A stretch of 64,000 nucleotides of DNA. Source: Actinomadura sp. NAK00032. Its GTDB lineage: Bacteria; Actinomycetota; Actinomycetes; Streptosporangiales; Streptosporangiaceae. The position numbers and the translations under genes are program-made. Positions 1 to 7,781 of the stretch are shown one piece after another. A model generated the notes under the pieces. The model ran no database searches, had not been told where the DNA came from, and saw only the letters and a list, made by a program, of their open reading frames with translations. The stretch covers positions 1,674,001 to 1,738,000 of the forward strand of contig NZ_CP054932.1 of NCBI RefSeq assembly GCF_013364275.1, read 5' to 3'. Each line of letters begins with the position of its first letter. Within the stretch, counting starts at the first letter, position 1.

Positions 1-1
1 A

Positions 2-736
2 TGGACGAAGATGCGAACCGTCGCCGGCCCGCTGTGGCTGCTGCTCGCCACCGTCGCGACGACGGTGGCCCTGAGCGCAGGCGCGACCTCGATGGTGAAC
101 TGCACGGCCAACGGCTGCGGCGGTGACACGACCAGGCTGACCCTCGTAGGCGCCTACCTCGGCCAGGCGCCGATCGCCATCCTGGCGGTGCTGATCACGA
201 CCGGAGAGTACGGCTCGGGCATGATCCGCACGACCCTGACGGCGGTGCCCAGGCGGCTGACAGTCCTGGCGGCCAAGGCCGTCGCTCTCACCGGCGCCGT
301 GGCCGCCGGCGGAACCACCGCCGTCCTCGGAGCGGTGCTCGCCGCCCGGCTCATCCTGCCCGACGTCGGCGACCGGGCCCTGTCCCTGTCCAACGGCCCG
401 ACCCTGCGCGCGGTCTGCGGGACCGTCCTCTACCTGATCCTGATCGGCCTTCTCAGCCTCGGCGTCGCCACCGCGGTGCGCGACTCCGCCACCGGCATCG
501 GCGTCGTCCTCGGCCTGCTCTACATCGTCCCGATCCTCTCCCAGACGATCGGCGACCCGAGCTGGCAGCGCCTGCTGCAGAAGATCGCACCGATGAGCTC
601 CGGCCTCGCCATCCAGGCCACAACCGATCTCAGGAGCCTGCCCATCGGCCCCTGGGCCGGCCTCGGCGTGACCGCCGCCTGGACCACCGCGACGCTCCTG
701 GCCGGCGGCCTCCTACTGCACTCACGCGACGCCTGA
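2..736 (+). CDS. ABC-2 type transporter permease, 5'-truncated by window edge
   Basis: Membrane permease subunit of an ABC exporter of the ABC-2 type; the substrate cannot be told. The reading frame is open to the first base. The residues before the first ATG (position 11) read W-T-K-M-R-T-V, the usual 'EWTKxRTV' opening of these permeases, so that ATG is internal and the true start lies upstream of the window. About six hydrophobic segments are visible, beginning with the LWLLLATVATTVALSAG stretch, with the usual 'GEYGSGMIRTTLTAVPRR' cytoplasmic segment near residues 65-85. The ATP-binding partner is probably upstream. A hairpin follows the stop. Confidence 0.8.
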   Translation, partial: WTKMRTVAGPLWLLLATVATTVALSAGATSMVNCTANGCGGDTTRLTLVGAYLGQAPIAILAVLITTGEYGSGMIRTTLTAVPRRLTVLAAKAVALTGAVAAGGTTAVLGAVLAARLILPDVGDRALSLSNGPTLRAVCGTVLYLILIGLLSLGVATAVRDSATGIGVVLGLLYIVPILSQTIGDPSWQRLLQKIAPMSSGLAIQATTDLRSLPIGPWAGLGVTAAWTTATLLAGGLLLHSRDA

Positions 737-747
737 AAACGAGAAGA

Positions 748-775
748 GCCTGACCGGAGCCTGCTCCGATCAGGC
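748..775 (+). terminator. Hairpin terminator after the ABC permease
   Basis: A 13-bp stem with one mismatch (GCCTGACCGGAGC pairing with GCTCCGATCAGGC) and a 2-nt loop lies 12 bp after the permease stop. There is no long T run, as is usual in high-GC actinomycetes. It also lies just past the 3' end of the opposing tRNA-Ala gene, so it may serve both directions. Confidence 0.6.
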
Positions 776-793
776 CCTTGACCTGCGGTTCGT

Positions 794-870
794 TGGTGGA
801 GCTGAGGGGATTTGAACCCCTGACCCCCTCGATGCGAACGAGGTGCGCTACCGGACTGCGCTACAGCCCC
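794..870 (-). tRNA. tRNA-Ala (anticodon CGC)
   Basis: The complementary strand folds as a full cloverleaf. The acceptor strand GGGGCTG pairs with CAGCTCC (one G-U). The D stem is GCGC/GCGC. The anticodon stem CCTCG/CGAGG holds the loop TTCGCAT, giving anticodon CGC (codon GCG, Ala). The T stem is AGGGG/CCCCT. The CCA end is encoded (positions 794-796). It runs opposite to the upstream ABC permease. Confidence 0.95.
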
Positions 871-917
871 AACGACTCCGTAAGGTTAGCAAACATCGGG
901 GGGTGCTCGCGCATCGG

Positions 918-1451
918 TTACTCGCCGACGGCTCGGCGGTCGTCGGCGTACTGGTCGAAGACCTCGTCGGGGGTGAGGAGTTCGATGACTTCGGCGGGTT
1001 CGGCCTCTTCGGCGGCGCGGCGGGCCTCGCGGACGCGGGCCGCGGCGGCGCGGGCGGCGGCGGCCTCGGCGGCGGCGAGGTGGCGGGCGGCGTCCATGCC
1101 GACGGCCACGCGGAGCAGGGCCAGGTGGCCGGTCAGGAGGGCGGCCGGGGGCAGGGTGACCCACCAGGGGGCGACGCCGGAGGCGACGACCGCGGCGGCG
1201 GTGACGAGGAGGGCGGCGAGGCCCGTGGTGCGGCGGCGGCGCCGGGCGATGACGGTGGCGCGGGACACGCGGCGGCGGGGTTCGGGGGCCGCGGTGTCCT
1301 CCGCGGGCTCCTCGGCCGCTTCGTCGCGCTTGTGGAGCAGGCGGGAGATCCCGGTCGCCTCGGTGTCGCGGCGCAGCCACATGGGCACGAGGACGACCGC
1401 CCAGACGGCGACGATGGCGAGGTACAGAACGGTGCTGCTCACCGGCCCCAC
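918..1451 (-). CDS. SepX/GlpR-like divisome-associated membrane protein
   Basis: A 177-residue protein with one N-terminal transmembrane helix (VLYLAIVAVWAVVLVPMWLRR, about residues 8-28) and a cytoplasmic basic stretch. A second hydrophobic hairpin follows (about 75-112), then an Ala/Glu-rich amphipathic tail. The opening is the hallmark of the actinobacterial SepX/GlpR family, described as a membrane receptor for the divisome protein Glp. It lies 205 bp behind a RimJ-like acetyltransferase gene, as in the conserved glp-rimJ-glpR neighbourhood, but no glp/moeA gene is next to it here. The start is GTG; a second GTG at 1442 would give an N-terminus closer to the family. Confidence 0.65.
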   Translation of the reverse strand: MGPVSSTVLYLAIVAVWAVVLVPMWLRRDTEATGISRLLHKRDEAAEEPAEDTAAPEPRRRVSRATVIARRRRRTTGLAALLVTAAAVVASGVAPWWVTLPPAALLTGHLALLRVAVGMDAARHLAAAEAAAARAAAARVREARRAAEEAEPAEVIELLTPDEVFDQYADDRRAVGE

Positions 1452-1575
1452 CGCCCCAGGGCACGCTCAGTAGGCGGGCCGACTTTCGGCGCGCGAACGT
1501 GCAATGGGAGCAGGGTCACGCCCCGCACGGTACGAGGGCCTGTCAGAGGTTGACGAGCATAAGGGGCGGTGTGTC

Positions 1576-1591
1576 GCGAGATCGATCTCGC
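1576..1591. promoter_or_regulatory. 16-bp perfect palindrome between rimJ and sepX
   Basis: GCGAGATCGATCTCGC is a perfect 16-bp palindrome in the 205-bp gap between the rimJ-like stop and the sepX-like start. It could be an operator for the downstream gene or a short RNA hairpin. No regulator is obvious nearby. Confidence 0.4.
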
Positions 1592-1656
1592 CGTTACTCT
1601 CCGTTTGCCCGGCCTTCTCGTTCGCAGGATTCTTACGGTGGAAAGTCACGGGCGGC

Positions 1657-2286
1657 TCAGCCGCCGCGGGGAAATGCCTGTTTGCGGTCGGCGAGCCAGC
1701 GGGCGCGCAGGCCGCCGGGGACGTCCTCGACGGTGAGGGCGTAGCAGATGTGGTCGCGCCAGGCGCCGTCGATGTGAAGGTGGCGGCGCCGAATTCCCTC
1801 TTCGCGGAATCCGAGCTTTTCGACGACGCGGCGGCTGGCGGTGTTCTCCGGGCGGATATTCGCTTCGAGGCGGTGCAGGCCGACGGTGAAGAAACAGTGG
1901 TCGACGGCGAGGGCGACGGCGGTGGGAATGACGCCGCGTCCGGCCACTCGCTTGTCGACCCAGTAGCCGATCTGCGCGGAGCGGGCCGACCCCCAGACGA
2001 TCGCGCCGATGGTGAGCTGGCCGGCGAAATCGTCGTCGTGGGTGACGACCCAGGGCAGGGCGAGGCCCTGGCGGGCCTCGCGGCGCATGGTGTGCACCAT
2101 GCTGACGTAGGGCCCAAGGCCGCTGCGGAACAGCGGCGTCTCGGGGTTGGTGGGCTCCCAGGGGCGGAGCCAGTCGGCGTTGCGGACGCGCAGTTCACGC
2201 CAGGCGGCGGCGTCGCGGTGCCGCAGGGGGCGCAGCCCGACGGGACCCTCGGTCAACGTGACCGGCCATCCCCGTAGACGTTCCAC
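1657..2286 (-). CDS. rimJ: RimJ/RimL-type GNAT N-acetyltransferase
   Basis: A 209-residue GNAT protein that should transfer acetyl from acetyl-CoA to a protein N-terminus or small amine. It has the RimJ/RimL layout: beta strand 'VGLRPLRHRDAAAW' near the N-terminus, acetyl-CoA loop around 'VAGRGVIPTAVALAVDHCF' (about 115-135), and the closing 'HRLEANIRPENTASRRVVEKLGF' motif (about 140-162). In actinomycetes this paralogue is typically found next to sepX/glpR, as here. The GTG start is poorly supported because no clear Shine-Dalgarno sequence precedes it. Actual substrate unknown. Confidence 0.8.
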   Translation of the reverse strand: MERLRGWPVTLTEGPVGLRPLRHRDAAAWRELRVRNADWLRPWEPTNPETPLFRSGLGPYVSMVHTMRREARQGLALPWVVTHDDDFAGQLTIGAIVWGSARSAQIGYWVDKRVAGRGVIPTAVALAVDHCFFTVGLHRLEANIRPENTASRRVVEKLGFREEGIRRRHLHIDGAWRDHICYALTVEDVPGGLRARWLADRKQAFPRGG

Positions 2287-2360
2287 GGTTCCATGATTCC
2301 CTTGTCGGACGTCTGGACGCCATCAATTCTCGCCGAGAATTCGGGCACCCGGGACGTTCT

Positions 2361-3476
2361 TCACACTCGGCGCCCCTGCTTCATGACCCAGTCGATCCGG
2401 AGGTCGTCGTCCAGGACGATCAGGTCGGCGTCCTTGCCGGGTTCGAGGGAGCCGGTGCGGTCGTCGAGGCCGAGTGCGCGGGCGGGGACGAGGGACGCGG
2501 CGCGGGAGGCGTCCTCGATCGGCAGGCCGAGGCTGGTGACGGCGAGATGGAACGCGTCCGCCATCGTGATCGTGCTGCCGGCGATGGACGTCCCGCCGGC
2601 GAGGACGGCGCGGCCGTCGCGGACCTCGACGTCCATGACGCCGAGGCGGTAGGCGCCGTCGCCCATCCCGGTGGCGGCCATGGCGTCGGTGATCAGCGCG
2701 ACGCGGGGGGTGGCGGCGAACGCCAGCCGGGCCACGGCGGGCTCCACGTGGACGCCGTCGTTGATCAGCTCGACGGTGACCCGGGGATCGTTCAGCGCGG
2801 CGGCGATCGGCCCGCCCTCGCGGTGGTGCAGCGGCCGCATGGCGTTGAACAGGTGCGTGGCGACGCGGGCGCCGGCGTCGAACGCGGCGCGGACGGTGGC
2901 GCCGTCGGCGTCGGTGTGGCCGACGGCGGCGATGGCGCCGGCGGCGACGGCGTCCCGGACGAGGTCGAGCCCGCCCGGCAGCTCCGGCGCGATGGTGATC
3001 ATGCGCAGGTGGCCGCGGCCGAGCCGGGCGAGCCGCTGGAACTCGGCGGGGTCGGGGTCGCGCAGCAGCGCCGGGTCGTGGGCGCCGCAGCGGTCGTGGG
3101 ACAGGTAGGGGCCCTCCAGGTGGATCCCGGCGATCAGGCCGTCCGCGGCGAGGTCGGCGAGGCTCGCGACGGCGTCGGCGAGCTCGCGGGCGTCGCCCGT
3201 GACCAGGCTCGCCATCGTGGTCGTGGTGCCGTGCGCGAGGTGGAAGGACACGGCGCGCTGGGCGTCGTCGGGGCGCTGGTAGGACACGCCCGCGCCGCCG
3301 TGGACGTGCATGTCCACGAAGCCGGGGACGACGTGGCGCCCGGCAAGGTCGATCTTCTCGCCCGCGCCCGCGGTGGCGATCCTGCCGTCGGCGATGTGCA
3401 GGTCCCCGTGCCGGACGCCGTCCGGCATGACGATGCGGGCGTTGGCCAGGGTCAGCCCGGGGGCCGGCTTCGACAT
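2361..3476 (-). CDS. nagA: N-acetylglucosamine-6-phosphate deacetylase
   Basis: Removes acetate from GlcNAc-6-phosphate to give glucosamine-6-phosphate in the cytoplasm (amino sugar and cell-wall recycling). A 371-residue amidohydrolase with the metal motif HVHGG (H57, H59) at the start of the barrel. Further family motifs are 'HLEGPYLS', 'VGHTDAD', 'ATHLFNAM' and 'LITDAMAATG', whose Asp is the catalytic base. The chosen ATG has AAGGAG seven bases upstream; a longer frame beginning at 3521 lacks this and adds 15 unlikely residues. It is divergent from a DeoR-type regulator, the usual arrangement for amino sugar control. Confidence 0.93.
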   Translation of the reverse strand: MSKPAPGLTLANARIVMPDGVRHGDLHIADGRIATAGAGEKIDLAGRHVVPGFVDMHVHGGAGVSYQRPDDAQRAVSFHLAHGTTTTMASLVTGDARELADAVASLADLAADGLIAGIHLEGPYLSHDRCGAHDPALLRDPDPAEFQRLARLGRGHLRMITIAPELPGGLDLVRDAVAAGAIAAVGHTDADGATVRAAFDAGARVATHLFNAMRPLHHREGGPIAAALNDPRVTVELINDGVHVEPAVARLAFAATPRVALITDAMAATGMGDGAYRLGVMDVEVRDGRAVLAGGTSIAGSTITMADAFHLAVTSLGLPIEDASRAASLVPARALGLDDRTGSLEPGKDADLIVLDDDLRIDWVMKQGRRV

Positions 3477-3559
3477 GGGACTCCTTCGCTGCGCGCCTCT
3501 GATCGTTGCTGATTGTTCCATCGCCGCAACGAGCAGGTAAGACCAGGGGAGTGCAGGGC

Positions 3560-3572
3560 TAGAATCCTCGGA
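3560..3572 (+). promoter_or_regulatory. -10 element giving a leaderless start for the DeoR gene
   Basis: TAGAAT (3560-3565) matches the actinobacterial -10 consensus and ends six bases before the ATG at 3572. The transcript would therefore begin at the start codon itself (leaderless). No convincing -35 was seen. Confidence 0.5.
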
Positions 3573-4399
3573 TGACCTTCGCCCCGGACGCGCCCGCCGG
3601 AAGGGGGGCCGGTGTGACCCGGCACGAGCGCTGGAACGCGCTGCTCGAACTGCTCGCCGACGCGGGCCGGCTGACGGTCGAGGAGGCGGCCCGGCGGATG
3701 GGGGTGTCGGCCGCGACGATCCGCCGCGACTTCGACCAGCTCGCGCAGCAGCAGATGCTGACCCGCACCCGCGGCGGCGCCGTGGCGCAGAGCGTCAGCT
3801 ACGACCTGCCGCTGCGCTACAAGGCGGCGCGGCACGCGTCGGAGAAGCAGCGGATCGCGGCGGCGACCGCCGAGCTGGCCGTGCCCGGGTCGATCATCGG
3901 GCTGAACGGCGGGACGACGACCTCGGAGGTCGCCCGGGTCCTGGCCACCCGCGCCGACCTGCACGCCGAGGGGGCGACGCCGGCGCTGACGATCGTGACG
4001 AACGCGCTGAACATCGGCAACGAGCTGGCCGTCCGGCCGCATGTGAAGATCGTGCTGACCGGCGGGGTGCCGCGCCCGCAGTCCTACGAGCTGACCGGGC
4101 CGCTGGCCACCGGGCTCTTCGACCAGGTGACGCTGGACGTGGCGATCATCGGGGTGAACGGGGTGGACGCCCGGCACGGCGCGACCTGCCACAACGAGGG
4201 CGAGGCCGACGTGAACCGGCTGATGGCCGAGCGCGCCGAGCAGGTCGTCGTGGTGGCGGACGGCTCCAAGGTCGGGCACCGGGCGTTCGCCCGGATCTGC
4301 GCCGTCGGCGACATCGACGTCCTGGTCACCGACAAGACGGTGCCGGACGCGGAGGTCGCGGCCTTCACCGAGGCCGGCGTCCGCGTGATCCGGGCCTAG
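3572..4399 (+). CDS. DeoR/GlpR-family transcriptional regulator
   Basis: Sugar-phosphate responsive repressor, probably of amino sugar genes, since nagA is divergent and 95 bp away. The N-terminal winged helix contains 'RLTVEEAARRMGVSAATIRRDFDQLAQQ' (about 30-58). The C-terminal DeoRC sensor domain carries 'IGLNGGTTTSEVAR' (about 110-123) and 'DVAIIGVNGVDARHGATCHNEGEADV', typical of the isomerase-like effector pocket. 275 residues if the ATG at 3572 is used (leaderless promoter). A GTG at 3614 preceded by GGAAGGGG is a competing start giving 261 residues. The sugar sensed is inferred, not shown. Confidence 0.88.
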   Translation: MTFAPDAPAGRGAGVTRHERWNALLELLADAGRLTVEEAARRMGVSAATIRRDFDQLAQQQMLTRTRGGAVAQSVSYDLPLRYKAARHASEKQRIAAATAELAVPGSIIGLNGGTTTSEVARVLATRADLHAEGATPALTIVTNALNIGNELAVRPHVKIVLTGGVPRPQSYELTGPLATGLFDQVTLDVAIIGVNGVDARHGATCHNEGEADVNRLMAERAEQVVVVADGSKVGHRAFARICAVGDIDVLVTDKTVPDAEVAAFTEAGVRVIRA

Positions 4400-4425
4400 C
4401 GAGGCGATCAGGGCCTGGCGAGCCC

Positions 4426-5589
4426 TCAGGAGAGCGCCAGCAGGTGCAGGGCGAGCCGCGCGGAGCCGGCGCCGTCCTGTTCGGCGATGGCCAGCGCGGT
4501 GGGGACGTCCAGGTCGTCCAGCAGCGCCTGCGTGACGGCCTCCTCGGCGGTGGCGGACGAGGGGCGCCGCCCGGCGGCGGTGTGGAGCCGGTCCAGGACG
4601 GCCGCGGCCTCGTCGAGGGCCTCCGGGGTGTAGTCCCAGGCGTCCCGCCACGGCGTGCTGATGAGCATGAGCCGGACGGCGACGGCCGGGTGGTCCGGGA
4701 CGAGCTCGGACACCAGCACCAGGTTCCCGGTGGACTTGGCCATCTTCTCGCCGTCCCGGCGGACCACGCCCACGTGCAGCCAGGCGCGGGAGAAGGGCCG
4801 CACGCCGGTGAGCGCCTCGGCCATGGCGGCCTCGTAGGCGTGGTGGGGGAAGCACAGGTCGGCGCCGCCGGCGTGCAGGTCGACGGCCGGGCCGAAGACG
4901 GTCATGGCCATCGCGGCGCACTCGGCGTGCCAGCCGGGGCGGCCGGGGCCCCACGGGCTGGGCCAGGCGGGCTCGCCCGCGCGCGACGGCCGCCAGACGG
5001 CGACGTCGAACGGGTGCTCCTTGCCGGGGTCGCCGGGTTCGTCGCCGTACTCGGCCATCAGCGCGCGGGCCTCCTCGCCGCCGAGCCCGACCCGTCCGGG
5101 GATGTCGGCGCCGCGGAAGCGCACCGCGCCGTCCCGCAGGTAGGCGTGGCCGGACGTGAGGAGTCCCCGCGCGAGCGCGATGACCTCCCGGACGTGGTTG
5201 TGGGCGCGCGGCTGGTGGTCGACGGCGTGGACGCCGAGCACGTCGAGGTCGCGTTCGAAGTAGTACTGCTGGACGGCGGCGAAGCTGTCGTAGGGGCTGC
5301 CGGCGCGGTGCGCGGCCCGGTCGAGCACGTCGTCGACGTCGGTGACGTTGCGGCAGACGCGCACGGTGCCGCCGGCGTGCCGCAGGACGCGGGCGGCGAT
5401 GTCGGCCCAGACGAAGGTGCGGGCGTGGCCGAGGTGGGTCGCGTCGTATGGGGTGATGCCGCAGACGTACATGCGGGCGGGTCCGGCGACGGGCAGCGGG
5501 CGGCCGCCGAGCCGGAGGGTGCGGTCGGGCGCGCCTGTGCCGCCTGCGGGCATGCCGGCGTCGCCGGTCACGGGTGCGGTGGAATCCAC
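4426..5589 (-). CDS. MshC/CysS-family cysteine ligase
   Basis: Class I aminoacyl-tRNA-synthetase fold enzyme that activates cysteine with ATP. The signature 'YVCGITPYDATHLGHA' is the MshC form (cysteinyl-GlcN-Ins ligase of mycothiol synthesis) rather than the CysS form (CGPTVYDYxHxGNA). However, the continuation 'RTFVWADIAARVLR' is CysS-like and the KMSKS equivalent reads 'EKMAKSTGN'. Zinc ligands are kept: Cys of CGITP, Cys in 'HAECAAM', and His/Glu in 'FPHHAYE'. About 387 residues from a GTG preceded by GAGGAA. It stands alone, so it may be a paralogue of the housekeeping mshC or cysS. Convergent with the DeoR gene. Confidence 0.7.
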   Translation of the reverse strand: MDSTAPVTGDAGMPAGGTGAPDRTLRLGGRPLPVAGPARMYVCGITPYDATHLGHARTFVWADIAARVLRHAGGTVRVCRNVTDVDDVLDRAAHRAGSPYDSFAAVQQYYFERDLDVLGVHAVDHQPRAHNHVREVIALARGLLTSGHAYLRDGAVRFRGADIPGRVGLGGEEARALMAEYGDEPGDPGKEHPFDVAVWRPSRAGEPAWPSPWGPGRPGWHAECAAMAMTVFGPAVDLHAGGADLCFPHHAYEAAMAEALTGVRPFSRAWLHVGVVRRDGEKMAKSTGNLVLVSELVPDHPAVAVRLMLISTPWRDAWDYTPEALDEAAAVLDRLHTAAGRRPSSATAEEAVTQALLDDLDVPTALAIAEQDGAGSARLALHLLALS

Positions 5590-5857
5590 GGGAACGCGTT
5601 CCTCACGCTGGTCGGGAGGCCCGGGGGCCCTGGCACTCGATGGGTTTCCTCCCAGTGTGCGAAGAATGCGGTAAAGGTAGAACCCCCGGCGTTCCCGCGC
5701 TTGGCGACCTCCCCGCCCCCCGGGCATGCCGAACCTGAAAGGTCCCGTCTAACGTGCCGGTGATCAGGGAAGACCCCCGTTGGGCGGGCCTCGCCGTTCG
5801 CTCGCGAAGGGACCATGGACGATTGCCCTGGGGCAACGAGTGCGGTCGGAGGACGCC

Positions 5858-6310
5858 ATGACCGGCAGCGGGGAGCGCGTCGGCGATCCGCCGGACACGG
5901 GGGCGCCGCCCGCCGCCGAGCGGGCCGCGCGCCCGCGGCGGCTGCCCTTCGACGCCGCCGCGCTGAAGGCGGCGCGGGCGCTGGTCGTCGAGGCCGCGGC
6001 CGAGGCCGGGCTCGACGAGGACCGGGTCCAGGACGCCGAGCTCGTCGCCAGCGAGCTGACCGCCAACTCCGTGGAGCACGGCGGCGGCACCGGCGTGCTG
6101 TGGATCTGGCACGACGCCACCCACCTCGTCATCGAGGTGAGCGACGCGGGCTACATCGCCGACCCGCTGGCGGGCAAGCGGCCCGTGCCGCCCGACTCGA
6201 TCGGCGGACGGGGGCTGCTGCTCGTCCATAAGCTCGCCGATTTCGTCCGCATCCGGACAGAACCCGGCAGAACCGTCATCAGGGTCTACTTCACCCGCGC
6301 GATGATGTGA
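5858..6310 (+). CDS. ATP-binding protein, anti-sigma (RsbW/SpoIIAB) type
   Basis: A 150-residue GHKL ATPase domain of the kind that binds sigma factors or anti-anti-sigma proteins in actinomycetes. The N box is 'ELVASELTANSVEHG', the G1 box 'VIEVSDAGYIADP' and the G2 box 'GGRGLLLVHKLADFV'; almost nothing else is present, and no sensor or histidine phosphorylation domain. The ATG is preceded by GGAGG at seven bases, which excludes longer in-frame starts. Its stop overlaps the start of the next gene (GTGA). The partner sigma factor is not in the window. Confidence 0.8.
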   Translation: MTGSGERVGDPPDTGAPPAAERAARPRRLPFDAAALKAARALVVEAAAEAGLDEDRVQDAELVASELTANSVEHGGGTGVLWIWHDATHLVIEVSDAGYIADPLAGKRPVPPDSIGGRGLLLVHKLADFVRIRTEPGRTVIRVYFTRAMM

Positions 6311-6738
6311 TCATGACGGAGATCTCAGCGCAGGGCTATGGACCGGACCACGCGTCGCCGTTCACCTTCGGGCTGCACCACGTGCAGATCGCGATCCCGC
6401 CCGGCAGCGAGGACGCCTGCCGCGCGTTCTACGTGGACGCCCTCGGCATGAAGGAGATCGTGAAGCCGCCGGTGCTGGCCGCGCGGGGCGGGCTCTGGGT
6501 GCGCGCGGACGCGCTGGAGATCCATCTCGGCGTCGAACAGGACTTCCGCCCGGCCCGCAAGGCGCATCCCGGCATCCGCGTCGGCGACCTGGACGCCCTC
6601 GCCGAACGGCTGGCGGAGCACGGCACCGAGGTGGCCTGGGATGACGACTTCCCAGGCCACCGCCGTTTCTACGCCTTCGACAACCTGGGCAACCGGCTGG
6701 AGTTCCTGCAGCGGGACGGCACGCGCCCCGAGTGGTGA
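6307..6738 (+). CDS. VOC (glyoxalase/dioxygenase) family protein
   Basis: A small metal-binding VOC protein of 143 residues. 'FGLHHVQIAIPPG' supplies the first metal His and 'LEIHLGV' the second. The ending 'RRFYAFDNLGNRLEFLQRDG' carries the Glu ligand of the second half. Single-domain members of this size usually dimerise. The substrate cannot be predicted. Coupled by a GTGA overlap to the upstream ATP-binding protein; an ATG at 6313 is an alternative start. It ends 16 bp from the convergent HMG-CoA lyase gene. Confidence 0.85.
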   Translation: MIMTEISAQGYGPDHASPFTFGLHHVQIAIPPGSEDACRAFYVDALGMKEIVKPPVLAARGGLWVRADALEIHLGVEQDFRPARKAHPGIRVGDLDALAERLAEHGTEVAWDDDFPGHRRFYAFDNLGNRLEFLQRDGTRPEW

Positions 6739-6754
6739 CCGGCCGCCGCGGCGG

Positions 6755-7666
6755 TCAGGAGGCGGGGAAGGACCCGGCGGGGAAGGGCCCGGCGCGGCCG
6801 AGCAGCGCCTGCACGGGGCTGTCCAGCCGCTCGCTCAGCCAGGCCGCCGTCTCCGTCACCGGGGCCGCCTGGACGCCGGTCCGGACGCCCATCCGGTCCA
6901 GCGCGTAGACCAGGTCCTCGGTCGCGATGTTGCCGGTCGCGGCGGGCGCGAACGGGCAGCCGCCGAACCCGCCGGTGCTCGCGTCCAGCGCGCTCACCCC
7001 GTGGTCGAGCGCGGTCAGCGCGTTCGCGTAGCCGGTGTTGCGCGTGTTGTGGAAGTGGCAGCGCAGCGGCACACCGGGCGCGATCTCGGCGGCGCCGGTC
7101 AGCAGCGCCCGCACCTGCGTCGGGACGCCGACGCCGATCGTGTCGGCCAGCGCGATCTCGTCGGGCTCGCTCTCGGCGATCCGCCGCACCAGGTCGAGGA
7201 CGTGCTCGGCCGGCACCTCGCCCTCGAACGGGCAGCCGAAGGACGCCGCGATCGTGACGCTGCGGAACAGCCCGGCGGCCCGCGCGTCGGCGGCGATCCG
7301 CGCCCAGTTGGCCAGCCCCTCCTCGACCGAGCAGCCCTGGTTGCGGCGGCTGAACTCGTCGGTCGCCACGACCACCACGTTGACCTCGTCCACGCCGGCG
7401 GCCAGCGCCCGGTCGAGGCCGCGCGGGTTCAGGACGAGGCCCGCGTAGCGCACCCCGTCCGCCCGGGGGACGCGCTCCATCACGGCCTCCGCGTCGGCCA
7501 TCTGCGGGACGCGCTTGGGATTGACGAAGCTGACCGCCTCGATCCGCCGCAGCCCGGCGGCGACGCTCCGCTCGATGAGCCGCACCTTGTCGGCGGTGGG
7601 CAGGATCGCGGCCTCGTTCTGCAGGCCGTCCCTGGGCCCCACCTCGATGACTTCGACGTCCGCCAT
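6755..7666 (-). CDS. Hydroxymethylglutaryl-CoA lyase
   Basis: Cleaves (S)-HMG-CoA to acetoacetate and acetyl-CoA, or a related 3-hydroxyacyl-CoA by the same retro-Claisen chemistry. 303-residue TIM barrel. Motifs seen: 'VGPRDGLQNE' with the catalytic Arg/Asp pair near residues 12-13, 'FVNPKRVPQMADAE', 'FGCPFEGEV', 'LADTIGVGVP', metal motif 'CHFHNTRNTGYANAL' and the catalytic-Cys loop 'TGGFGGCPFAPAATGN'. Start is the ATG at 7666 after GGAAGG. It is divergent from gntR/CoA-transferase and probably shares their regulator, which suggests a CoA-transferase plus lyase pathway for HMG or a similar branched acid. Confidence 0.9.
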   Translation of the reverse strand: MADVEVIEVGPRDGLQNEAAILPTADKVRLIERSVAAGLRRIEAVSFVNPKRVPQMADAEAVMERVPRADGVRYAGLVLNPRGLDRALAAGVDEVNVVVVATDEFSRRNQGCSVEEGLANWARIAADARAAGLFRSVTIAASFGCPFEGEVPAEHVLDLVRRIAESEPDEIALADTIGVGVPTQVRALLTGAAEIAPGVPLRCHFHNTRNTGYANALTALDHGVSALDASTGGFGGCPFAPAATGNIATEDLVYALDRMGVRTGVQAAPVTETAAWLSERLDSPVQALLGRAGPFPAGSFPAS

Positions 7667-7677
7667 GGGCCCTTCCC

Positions 7678-7689
7678 TTGTATGCAATC
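7678..7689. promoter_or_regulatory. Candidate GntR operator, copy 1
   Basis: TTGTATGCAATC, one base different from copy 2 at 7751-7762 (TTGCATGCAATC). The core TTGYATGCAA is palindromic, the type of site bound by FCD-class GntR dimers. It lies in the leader of the HMG-CoA lyase gene, 11 bp upstream of its start codon. Confidence 0.6.
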
Positions 7690-7723
7690 TGTCGACATGC
7701 CGAGAATCGGCCAGGTAGAACCC

Positions 7724-7752
7724 TTGTGTCAAGCGACCGAAATGCTTATCTT
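7724..7752 (+). promoter_or_regulatory. gntR promoter, overlapping a divergent lyase promoter
   Basis: On the + strand TTGTGT (7724-7729), a 17-bp spacer and TATCTT (7747-7752) form a good promoter for gntR. The same block TTGTGTCAA read on the other strand gives TTGACA (7732-7727). About 18 bp further on GATTCT serves as a -10 for the lyase gene. The two promoters therefore share their -35 region. Confidence 0.55.
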
Positions 7753-7762
7753 GCATGCAATC
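7751..7762. promoter_or_regulatory. Candidate GntR operator, copy 2
   Basis: TTGCATGCAATC; the core TTGCATGCAA is a perfect 10-bp palindrome. It overlaps the end of the gntR -10 element, where a bound repressor would block initiation. See copy 1 at 7678-7689. Confidence 0.65.
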
Positions 7763-7781
7763 GACCGCTGAGGAGGTTCGG

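Noticed and set aside
11..736. ATG at position 11 as the permease start
   Set aside because: The codons before it read W-T-K in frame, the conserved opening of ABC-2 permeases, so the gene starts outside the window.
778..1473. Frame across tRNA-Ala and antisense to the sepX-like gene
   Set aside because: Covers a tRNA and has Ala/Arg/Ser-rich shadow composition.
2547..3512. Long + strand open frame opposite nagA
   Set aside because: High-GC antisense shadow: Val/Gly/Asp/Arg-rich composition, no motif, and nagA on the other strand is certain.
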